Assembly: GCA_900321365.1 (NCBI GenBank)
Contig: ONVT01000275.1
Span: 1 to 6,603, forward strand
DNA: 6,603 nucleotides
DNA from: an uncultured Eubacteriales bacterium
GTDB taxonomy: Bacteria; Bacillota_A; Clostridia; Lachnospirales; Lachnospiraceae
Reading direction: 5' to 3'
Shown here: positions 1-5,669 of the stretch, piece by piece
How the letters are laid out: the number at the start of each line of letters is the position of its first letter
Numbering within the stretch: the first letter of the stretch is position 1
Translations under genes and position numbers: made by a program
The notes under the pieces: model-generated
Told to the model about the DNA's origin: nothing
Database searches by the model: none
The model's input: the letters and a program-made list of their open reading frames with translations, nothing else

Positions 1-3
1 GTC

Positions 4-51
4 GGTACTTAGCTCGCGGCTCTCGCTTGCGAGAGACGCAAGCTTAGTACC
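4..51. repeat. Long imperfect palindrome with CTTG apex, extragenic
   Basis: Two 23-base arms (4-26 and 29-51) are complementary at 20 of 23 positions, separated only by TT at 27-28. The three mismatches are isolated internal ones. The arms begin and end with GGTACT/AGTACC, and the apex reads G-CTTG-C. As RNA this would be a long stem closed by a CUUG tetraloop, a known stable loop type. No T-run follows on either strand, so it is not a standard intrinsic terminator. It lies outside any supported gene and resembles REP-like extragenic palindromes. The copy number in the genome cannot be judged from here. Confidence 0.75.
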
Positions 52-78
52 GCTACGCGAGGACATAAGCGCGAGCGG
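50..78. repeat. Second stem-loop abutting the palindrome
   Basis: CCGCT-A-CGCG at 50-59 can pair with CGCG-AGCGG at 70-78, leaving one bulged A (55) and a ten-base loop (60-69). It shares its first two bases with the end of the larger palindrome, so the two stems may be alternatives at the junction or stack side by side. A paired arrangement of palindromes is typical of composite extragenic repeats. The pairing is seen in the sequence; any function is unknown. Confidence 0.5.
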
Positions 79-160
79 CCCTCCGATGCGCCCCTCACGC
101 CCAGGCTCCCCGCCCCGCGGACTCGCATGGCTCAACAGCAACTTCTCTTTGAGCCTGACA
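79..160. other. Gene-free upstream stretch, C-rich then dyad
   Basis: Between the hairpins and the operon promoter I see no supported coding sequence. Bases 79-120 are strongly C-rich on the + strand. Short open frames crossing this stretch have no ribosome binding site or recognisable protein. A perfect 7-bp inverted repeat, GGCTCAA (129-135) and TTGAGCC (149-155), lies at its right end next to the promoter. The upstream neighbour gene must lie outside the window. Confidence 0.5.
129..155. promoter_or_regulatory. 7-bp dyad overlapping the -35 region
   Basis: GGCTCAA at 129-135 and TTGAGCC at 149-155 are perfect inverted repeats, 13 bases apart. They flank and overlap the position where the -35 element should lie (143-148). 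This is a plausible operator location, but 7-bp dyads of this kind also arise by chance and no regulator gene is adjacent. Low confidence as a functional site. Confidence 0.2.
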
Positions 161-171
161 TGTGGTATACT
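143..171 (+). promoter_or_regulatory. Extended -10 promoter of the cdaA operon
   Basis: TATACT at 166-171 is one base off the consensus TATAAT and is preceded by TGG at 163-165, giving an extended -10 element (TGnTATACT). At the ideal 17-base spacing the -35 position reads TTCTCT (143-148), a weak 3/6 match, which is common for extended -10 promoters. Transcription would begin near 178 and leave a leader of about 44 bases before the ATG at 222. The promoter overlaps an upstream in-frame ATG at 162, which argues against that codon as the real start. Confidence 0.6.
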
Positions 172-205
172 TCGATTGGGAACGAATCAATATATGGAAA
201 CGCGG

Positions 206-210
206 AAGGA
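206..210 (+). promoter_or_regulatory. Ribosome binding site fixing the first gene's start
   Basis: AAGGA at 206-210 lies 11 bases before the ATG at 222. The 17 bases from 206 to 222 match 796-812, the corresponding stretch at the start of cdaA, at 15 of 17 positions. This shared layout supports 222 rather than the in-frame ATG at 162, which has no such site and lies within the promoter. Confidence 0.6.
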
Positions 211-221
211 AAAAGGCGCGG

Positions 222-815
222 ATGCCGGAACAGGAAAAGATCCACCTGATGATCAGGCTTGCGATGCTTGAGAGAAGCAGCGGGAAACAGATAAGAAAGG
301 CCGGGACCACCAGCAGGATTGACCTTGTCACGAACCCGGCATGGAGATGGGGATTCGTCGTAACACTCCTCTTTTTTGCCGCGGCCGGGATCTTCGCGGC
401 ACTGAACACGGATATGGTTCTGGACGTGGTCGCGAAAGACCAGACGAAGAACCTGATCATGATCGTCCTGATCGCATGGCTGAGCCTTCTGGCTGTGACG
501 GTCGTGACCGCCCTGGCCTTGTCATCTGCGAGGACACGAAAGAATCTGGAGCTTAGAGAGAAGTATCAACAGATGCTGAAGCAGCTCGAAAGGACAGGCC
601 GGATGACGGAGAGATATGACAGACCAGGACAGATGGATCCGGGCAGGGATGACCTGTGGGAGGAGCCTTCCGGGCACAGGCGCCGCGCCGGCCGGAATTA
701 TGAGGAAGAAGACCTGGACTACAGGCATATGCAGGTCCTGGAGTTCGAGGATGACGAGTACTGTTACTATGTGGAAGCTGTGCCGAAAAGAATCCAAGGA
801 GGAAGGCGCGGATGA
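222..815 (+). CDS. Two-helix membrane protein of unknown function, upstream of cdaA
   Basis: I do not recognise a family for this 197-residue product. An amphipathic N-terminal part (1-42) is followed by two predicted membrane helices, about 43-61 and 77-100, with a short loop between them. Directly after the second helix comes a charged, helix-prone segment (about 104-128, rich in K, R, E and L) that may form a coiled coil. The tail (about 129-197) is very polar, with clusters of Arg and of Asp/Glu and a Tyr-rich patch (EYCYYVE). With both termini cytosolic, most of the protein would face the cytoplasm, where CdaA's catalytic domain also lies. Its stop overlaps the cdaA start (ATGA, 812-815), so the two are probably translationally coupled. 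That makes a role connected with c-di-AMP synthesis or its membrane complex possible, but this is inference from position only. The frame is open back to an ATG at 162; 222 is preferred on ribosome-site and promoter grounds. Confidence 0.8.
   Translation: MPEQEKIHLMIRLAMLERSSGKQIRKAGTTSRIDLVTNPAWRWGFVVTLLFFAAAGIFAALNTDMVLDVVAKDQTKNLIMIVLIAWLSLLAVTVVTALALSSARTRKNLELREKYQQMLKQLERTGRMTERYDRPGQMDPGRDDLWEEPSGHRRRAGRNYEEEDLDYRHMQVLEFEDDEYCYYVEAVPKRIQGGRRG
796..802 (+). promoter_or_regulatory. cdaA: Strong ribosome binding site for cdaA
   Basis: AAGGAGG lies within the end of the preceding gene, nine bases before the ATG at 812. It is close to the ideal anti-16S complement and decides the cdaA start. 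Confidence 0.8.
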
Positions 816-1696
816 TTTCGTGGGTCAATGCCTTCATAACAAGGATCAATACCTATCTTACGCGGCTGAACCTGCCCAATAACATGACGCTGACCCTGAT
901 CGACATCCTGGAGATCCTGATCCTGGCCTGGCTGGTCTACCGGCTCCTGAACTGGATCAAGAGCTCCCACGCATGGACGCTGCTGCGGGGTATCATGGTG
1001 ATCGCGCTTGCTCTCATTGTCATCTACGTGCTGCAGATGGACACACTGATCTACATTATCAATCAGGGACTGAGCATTGCGATCATCACCCTGGTCGTCG
1101 TATTCCAGCCGGAGCTGAGGAAGGTTCTGGAATCGCTGGGTGAGCGGGAGCTCCTGAACCATTCCATCCTGTTCGGATCTTCGAGAAACAACTATTCAAG
1201 CAGGTTTTCGGACCGGACACTGGATGAGCTTGTGAGGGCGTCTCTCGAGATGTCAGCCGAGCGCACGGGTGCTTTGATTGTCATTGAGCAGAATGAAAAC
1301 CTGAGGGAGTATGAGCGGACCGGGATCGAGATCGACGCCCTGGTTACCAGCCAGCTCCTGATCAATATTTTTGAGCACAATACACCGCTTCATGACGGCG
1401 CGGTGATCATCCGCGGGGACCGGGTTACGGCGGCGACCTGCTATCTTCCTCTGTCCGACAACAAGTCCCTGTCGAAAGCGCTCGGCACCAGGCACCGTGC
1501 CGGCGTGGGCGTGTCAGAGGTGACAGATTCCCTGACGATCATCGTGTCGGAAGAGACAGGCGGTATTTCCATTGCGTACAGGGGTTCACTCCAGCGCTCG
1601 GTCACGGAGATGATTCTCAGGGACCGCCTGATTGAGGCACAGAACAAGTCTGCCGCAGGGCGCAGGAAGATTCCTTTCAACAGGAGGGCAAGGTAA
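812..1696 (+). CDS. cdaA: Diadenylate cyclase CdaA (membrane-bound)
   Basis: This enzyme condenses two ATP molecules to cyclic di-AMP, the second messenger that in Firmicutes controls potassium and osmolyte uptake and cell-wall homeostasis. The product has 294 residues, close to the usual 270-290 for the family. Three N-terminal membrane helices (about 29-47, 56-74 and 79-97) are followed by FQPELRK (98-104), the conserved entry to the cytosolic cyclase domain. Both family signature motifs are intact: DGA at 195-197 within LHDGAVII, and RHR at 227-229 within GTRHRAGVG. These bind ATP and metal, so the enzyme should be active. The C-terminus is short and basic. The start overlaps the previous stop, and the stop overlaps the cdaR start (TAATG, 1694-1698). 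CdaA is normally regulated by CdaR, encoded next, and by GlmM, which is not adjacent here. Confidence 0.97.
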   Translation: MISWVNAFITRINTYLTRLNLPNNMTLTLIDILEILILAWLVYRLLNWIKSSHAWTLLRGIMVIALALIVIYVLQMDTLIYIINQGLSIAIITLVVVFQPELRKVLESLGERELLNHSILFGSSRNNYSSRFSDRTLDELVRASLEMSAERTGALIVIEQNENLREYERTGIEIDALVTSQLLINIFEHNTPLHDGAVIIRGDRVTAATCYLPLSDNKSLSKALGTRHRAGVGVSEVTDSLTIIVSEETGGISIAYRGSLQRSVTEMILRDRLIEAQNKSAAGRRKIPFNRRAR

Positions 1697-3021
1697 TGGG
1701 ACGTAAGATCCGTAATGCCCTTCTGGGCAATCTGTGGCTGAAGCTTTTGTCTCTTCTGATCGCCATCTTCATCTGGATCATGGTTACGAATGCGAACAAC
1801 CCGGTCAGAACCACCCTGTTCTCGGGCGTTCCGATCACGATCGTCAACCAGGATTCGGTTGCGGACATCGGCAAGGTCATCGAGGCACAGGGAAGCGGAA
1901 CCGTGACGCTGAAGGTCACGGAGAAGCGTTCTGTCCTGGAGCAGCTCAACCGGGACGGCTCTGACTTTTATGTGGAAGCGGATATGAACAACATCACGGA
2001 CCTGAACACGGTGCCGCTCACCGTGTCATGCGCCAATTCTGCGGTGACGTGGGATGAGATCGAGGTCACGCCGTCCAGCCTGAAGGTGACGCTGGAGGAC
2101 AAGGTTGAGCAGACCTTTGTTGCCACTGTCGCGGCGGAAGGCGTCCCCGCAGCCGGCTGGGAGGTCGGCACATGTACGATCAAAGAGGGAAAGAATATCA
2201 TCATCGCGGGTCCCGGCTCCCTGATCAGGATCATCAACCAGGTTGTCGCCCCGATATCAGTGGACGGAATGTCGGAGGATGCCTCTGTCCCGAGCACACT
2301 GAAGATCTATGACAAGAACGGGGACCAGTTCACGGACGCCCAGATGGCAAGCCTGGAATTCAAGGATGAAAGCGGCAATGTGCTCACAAACCATACGGTT
2401 GAAGTTCTGGTGGATCTGTGGAGAATCCGCACGGACATTCCGCTGAGGGTACAGACGGTCGGCAGCCCTGCGTGGGGATACCGTGTGTCTGGAATCCTGA
2501 CCATTCCGGAGACCATCAGTATCGCCGGAACCGAGGAAGCGCTGGGTGCGCTTGGCGCCATGTTTGAAGTGAAGGATCCGGTTGATGTTACCGGTGCCTC
2601 AGAGAATGTTACGACTGAAATTGACCTGACGACAACGTTTGCGGAGATGACCGGAGTGAAGCTGCTCTCGGGTGCGGATCCGTATGTCCAGGTAGAGGTC
2701 TCGATCGAGGCGAACGGCGATGTGACGCTTCCGATTCCTCTCAGCTCGATCAGCTTTGTGAATAAGCCGGAGGGAATGGATCTGGTCTTCACCCCGGCGG
2801 ACGAGGTACAGGTAAAGGTGCACGCTCTCTCGGAGGATGCCCAGAAGCTTTCCGCCGAGGCGCTTGTCCTGAACGTGGATCTGGCCGCATGCGCCCAGGA
2901 GGGGAGCTTTGAGATACCGGTCCAGGTTACGCTTCCGGAAGGATATGAGCTTGCTTCGGATGTCACTCTCACAGTTGTATCTACGAGGCAGGCTGTGCAG
3001 ACGGAGGGCGACGCGGGATGA
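1696..3021 (+). CDS. cdaR: CdaR, YbbR-domain regulator of CdaA
   Basis: CdaR is the membrane-anchored partner that modulates CdaA activity. The product has 441 residues, with one N-terminal membrane anchor (about 13-31, after a basic start MGRKIRN) followed by an all-extracytoplasmic region. I read four successive YbbR-type beta-rich repeats, at roughly 36-135, 138-239, 243-337 and 342-432. They show the typical pattern of alternating hydrophobic strands and phrases such as VPITIVNQ, IPLRVQTVG and LPEGYEL. Four repeats is also the arrangement in Bacillus subtilis CdaR. The ribosome site AGGAGG (1682-1687) lies inside cdaA, eight bases before the ATG, and start and stop overlap by one base, so synthesis with CdaA should be stoichiometrically linked. 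The stop overlaps the next gene's start (ATGA, 3018-3021). There is no sign of truncation. The repeat borders are approximate. Confidence 0.95.
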   Translation: MGRKIRNALLGNLWLKLLSLLIAIFIWIMVTNANNPVRTTLFSGVPITIVNQDSVADIGKVIEAQGSGTVTLKVTEKRSVLEQLNRDGSDFYVEADMNNITDLNTVPLTVSCANSAVTWDEIEVTPSSLKVTLEDKVEQTFVATVAAEGVPAAGWEVGTCTIKEGKNIIIAGPGSLIRIINQVVAPISVDGMSEDASVPSTLKIYDKNGDQFTDAQMASLEFKDESGNVLTNHTVEVLVDLWRIRTDIPLRVQTVGSPAWGYRVSGILTIPETISIAGTEEALGALGAMFEVKDPVDVTGASENVTTEIDLTTTFAEMTGVKLLSGADPYVQVEVSIEANGDVTLPIPLSSISFVNKPEGMDLVFTPADEVQVKVHALSEDAQKLSAEALVLNVDLAACAQEGSFEIPVQVTLPEGYELASDVTLTVVSTRQAVQTEGDAG

Positions 3022-3293
3022 TCGAGAAAAAGATTTTTCTTGGCTGGTCGGACGGACTGCTTTTAAGGTCTGCCGGAGAGATCTGCAGACAGGCTATGCA
3101 GTACCGCTGCAAAAGTGAGCTGGTGATCGGAGAGGAGCATTACAATCTCAGGAGCGTGCTCAGTGTGCTCAGCGCGCAGGTGAGTTCAGGGAAGGACGCC
3201 GTTCTGCGCTGTGACGGAATTGATGAAGTGGATGCGGCACCGGCCCTGGCATGCCTTCTTGAGGAGGCTCTCGAAAAGCATCGGCAAGGATAA
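3018..3293 (+). CDS. HPr-like protein lacking His15 (Crh-type regulator)
   Basis: At 91 residues this has the length and fold pattern of HPr, the PTS phosphocarrier. It aligns without gaps to the key positions. The active-site loop GLHARPA is replaced by GLLLRSA (13-19), so position 15 is Leu instead of the phosphorylatable His. Arg17 is kept and Pro18 is Ser. The regulatory-serine segment is well preserved as NLRSVLSVLS (43-52), with Ser exactly at position 46, the residue HPr kinase modifies. The C-terminal part (DGIDEVDAAPALACLLEEAL) follows the usual final strand and helix. The protein therefore cannot pass phosphate to sugar transporters through His15 but could still be phosphorylated at Ser46, as in Bacillus Crh (Gln15, Ser46). 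Its start overlaps the cdaR stop, with GGAGGG (3003-3008) nine bases upstream. A regulatory link between carbon status and c-di-AMP is inference from this coupling. Confidence 0.88.
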   Translation: MIEKKIFLGWSDGLLLRSAGEICRQAMQYRCKSELVIGEEHYNLRSVLSVLSAQVSSGKDAVLRCDGIDEVDAAPALACLLEEALEKHRQG

Positions 3294-3317
3294 AAGCTGT
3301 TCCCGGAGAGTTGGTTC

Positions 3318-5651
3318 ATGGACAGAGAGAGATACAAACGCCTGATCATGTTTTTCGCTTCCCTGCTTGTGATCGGGCTGCAGACGGCAAACTTCGCGTA
3401 TGTCTGGTTTACCGAATACAATCGCCGGTCTGTCATACAGATTTTCTACTGGAGGCGGGGCAACTGGGTTCTGATCGGTCTGTACGCCCTGATCGTCTTC
3501 CTGATGTCGAAACTGTTCGGCGCGCTCAAGGTCGGATATATGCGCGTTCAGGATGTGATCATAGCGCAGATCTGCGCTGTTCTCTGCACGAATATCATCG
3601 CTTATGTCCAGCTTGCCCTGATCGGGCGCTGGAAGTTTTTAGACCACATAGTCCCCATGCTGAAGCTGACCGCGGTCAACCTGGTGCTGGTGATTCTGTG
3701 GGTCATTTTCATGCGGTGGATCTACAACACGATCTATCCGCCCAAGTCGGTGATCCTGATCTACGACCAGCACAATCCGGAGAAGCTTCTGAAGAACATC
3801 GCCTCACGCAGGGATAAGTACCAGATTGCGGAGGCAGTGCCGGTGGCCCGGGGAATCGACTATATCAGGAGCCATATCCTGAACCACGAGGCCTGTATCG
3901 TGGGTGACATTCCATCCCATGAGAGGAACCTTCTCGTCAAATACTGTTTCGAGAAGGGAGTGCGATGCTACTGCAGCCCGAAGATCTCGGATATCATGCT
4001 CATGGGCGCGGAGAAGATCCATATGTTCGATACCCCGCTCCTTCTGATGCGGAACAGGGGGATCAGCGTGGAACGGCAGTTTATAAAGAGGCTGCTGGAT
4101 ATCGTGGTATGCGTGATCCTTGCCGTCGTCCTGTCCCCGCTGCTGCTTCTGATCGCTCTCTGTGTAAAGCTGTATGACAGGGGGCCGGTTTTTTACCGGC
4201 AGGAGCGGCTGACACAGTACGGAAAGGTCTTTCTGATCATCAAGTTCCGGTCCATGCGGGTGGATTCCGAGACAGTAAGCGGGGCGAGGCTTGCCGCGAA
4301 GGGGGATTCGAGAATCACCCCGGTGGGAAGAGTCCTGCGCAAGATTCATTTCGATGAGCTTCCCCAGCTGTTCAATATCATCAAAGGAGACATGTCGATT
4401 GTGGGTCCCAGGCCGGAACGTCCGGAGATCGCCGCCCAGTATGAGAAGGAGATTCCGGAATTCTCATACCGGCTGAAGGTCAAGGCCGGACTGACCGGCT
4501 ACGCCCAGGTGTATGGAAAATACAATACCAAGCCGTATGATAAGTTGAAGCTGGACCTGACTTATATCGAGAATTACTCCCTGCTCCTGGATCTCCAGCT
4601 GGTCGCGACAACCGTGAAGATCCTGTTCCAGAAGGAAAACACGGAGGGAGTGGAAGCATCGCAGAAGACGGCGTCAGTAAAAGACGGTGGTTCTGCCTGT
4701 GATCAGGAGATGCTGGAGAGGGAAGTGGAGCAGACCATCCTCGAGCTGAAGATGGAGGAGCACCAGATTCTTTCTCCGCCGGGCTCTCTGGAAGTGACCT
4801 ATGAGGACGCGGCGGCTCTTCCGAAGGGAGTCAGGGCGAAGGATGTCGCCGCGCCGCATCTTCCGGGGCTTCTTGTCTCCGTCATCATCCCGCTGTACAA
4901 CAGCGCCTCCACCCTGAAGGCCGCCATTGACTCTGCCCTTGCGCAGGATATGCATTTTGAGTCTGCAGACCGGATCGGGAAGGGAAGTATCCAGGAGATG
5001 GAGATCCTGGTGGTGGACGACAATTCCACGGATGACCCGGACAGCGTCATGAAGGAGTACGAATCGGATCCGCGCGTGATCTATCTTCACAACAGGGACC
5101 GGCTTGGCGCGGCAAAGAGCCGGAACAGGGGCGTGCTGCTTGCCAGGGGGAAGTATGTCGCCTTCCTGGACTCCGATGATATCTGGAGAGAAGATAAGCT
5201 GAAGAAGCAGTTTGCCAGGATATTCAGGACCGGAGATGTGCTGTGCTGTACCGGGAGGGAGCTGATCCGTCCGGACGGGAGCAAGACCGGGAAGGTGATC
5301 GGGGTAAAACCGATCCTGACCTACAAGGACCTGCTGATCGACAATCAGATTAACTGCTCCTCTGTTGTGATGCTTACGGAGGTTGCCAGGCGCTATCCCA
5401 TGGTGCATGAGGACTCACACGAGGATTACATCACATGGATGAGCGTCCTGAACCGCTATGACGAGGTCTGCGCGGTTAATGAGCCCCTGCTTTTATACCG
5501 TGTCTCCAATACCGGGAAGAGCGGAGGAAAGCTGAAGAGCGCGAAGATGCGTTACCGCGCTTACCGCTATCTGGGGTTCGGGCGGGTAAAAAGCGCATGT
5601 CTGTTTGTCGGTTACGCAGTCCGCGGCGTGATCAAGTACGCGGGGGCATGA
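3318..5651 (+). CDS. Polyprenyl sugar-phosphate transferase fused to a GT2 glycosyltransferase
   Basis: The 777-residue product joins two enzymes. Residues 1-444 form a WbaP/EpsL-type initiating transferase, which attaches sugar-1-phosphate to undecaprenyl phosphate on the inner membrane face. It has four membrane helices (about 8-31, 49-70, 78-103 and 111-136), a degenerate nucleotide-binding-like domain (about 143-245), a re-entrant helix after KRLLD (257-261) with its Ser-Pro kink (273-274), KFRSMR (309-314), the catalytic pair Asp346-Glu347 in DELPQL, and GPRPE (363-367). It ends with the family's usual KENTEG (439-444). A polar, helix-prone linker (445-516) leads to a GT-A glycosyltransferase resembling TuaG, with VSVIIPLYN (520-528), VDD (566-568), the metal-binding DSDD (618-621) and EDY (702-704). 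The GT probably adds the second sugar. No well-spaced internal ribosome site was seen in the linker. GGAGAG (3305-3310) lies seven bases before the ATG. Both sugars are unknown. Confidence 0.93.
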   Translation: MDRERYKRLIMFFASLLVIGLQTANFAYVWFTEYNRRSVIQIFYWRRGNWVLIGLYALIVFLMSKLFGALKVGYMRVQDVIIAQICAVLCTNIIAYVQLALIGRWKFLDHIVPMLKLTAVNLVLVILWVIFMRWIYNTIYPPKSVILIYDQHNPEKLLKNIASRRDKYQIAEAVPVARGIDYIRSHILNHEACIVGDIPSHERNLLVKYCFEKGVRCYCSPKISDIMLMGAEKIHMFDTPLLLMRNRGISVERQFIKRLLDIVVCVILAVVLSPLLLLIALCVKLYDRGPVFYRQERLTQYGKVFLIIKFRSMRVDSETVSGARLAAKGDSRITPVGRVLRKIHFDELPQLFNIIKGDMSIVGPRPERPEIAAQYEKEIPEFSYRLKVKAGLTGYAQVYGKYNTKPYDKLKLDLTYIENYSLLLDLQLVATTVKILFQKENTEGVEASQKTASVKDGGSACDQEMLEREVEQTILELKMEEHQILSPPGSLEVTYEDAAALPKGVRAKDVAAPHLPGLLVSVIIPLYNSASTLKAAIDSALAQDMHFESADRIGKGSIQEMEILVVDDNSTDDPDSVMKEYESDPRVIYLHNRDRLGAAKSRNRGVLLARGKYVAFLDSDDIWREDKLKKQFARIFRTGDVLCCTGRELIRPDGSKTGKVIGVKPILTYKDLLIDNQINCSSVVMLTEVARRYPMVHEDSHEDYITWMSVLNRYDEVCAVNEPLLLYRVSNTGKSGGKLKSAKMRYRAYRYLGFGRVKSACLFVGYAVRGVIKYAGA
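4650..4866 (+). other. Linker encoding a helical segment between the two enzyme modules
   Basis: Codons 445-516 or so of the fusion belong to neither enzyme family. The middle part is rich in Glu, Leu and Gln (for example EMLEREVEQTILELKMEE), which suggests an amphipathic or coiled-coil helix. Around it are flexible Ser/Gly/Pro-containing parts. Candidate internal ATGs at 4710 and 4752 lack a well-spaced ribosome site, so I see no evidence that the glycosyltransferase is also made alone. Confidence 0.5.
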
Positions 5652-5669
5652 GAGGCACGTGAGAAGGGA

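Noticed and set aside
4..51. Intrinsic terminator for an upstream gene
   Set aside because: The hairpin is strong, but no T-run follows it on either strand.
162..221. Extending the first gene upstream to the in-frame ATG at 162
   Set aside because: That ATG overlaps the extended -10 promoter and lacks a ribosome site. The added residues are not hydrophobic or domain-like, while 222 has a good site.
194..271. Short open frame of about 25 codons starting at 194, as a possible leader peptide
   Set aside because: It has no ribosome site and overlaps the start of the first gene in another frame. It shows no regulatory codon run and no attenuator-like hairpins follow.
2307..2972. Minus-strand open frame of 221 codons opposite cdaR
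   Set aside because: The Ser/Thr-rich low-complexity translation is what is expected from reading the reverse of a Val/Glu/Thr-rich beta protein. No family or neighbouring minus-strand gene supports it.
3018..3293. Canonical HPr phosphocarrier (ptsH)
   Set aside because: Leu replaces the essential His15 and Ser replaces Pro18, so phosphate transfer from Enzyme I is not expected.
4674..5408. Minus-strand open frame of 244 codons opposite the fusion gene
   Set aside because: It covers the conserved GT2 coding region on the other strand and shows no recognisable domain.
3318..5651. Two separate genes whose stop was missed
   Set aside because: The frame is continuous with no stop or frameshift through the linker, and internal ATGs there lack properly placed ribosome sites.
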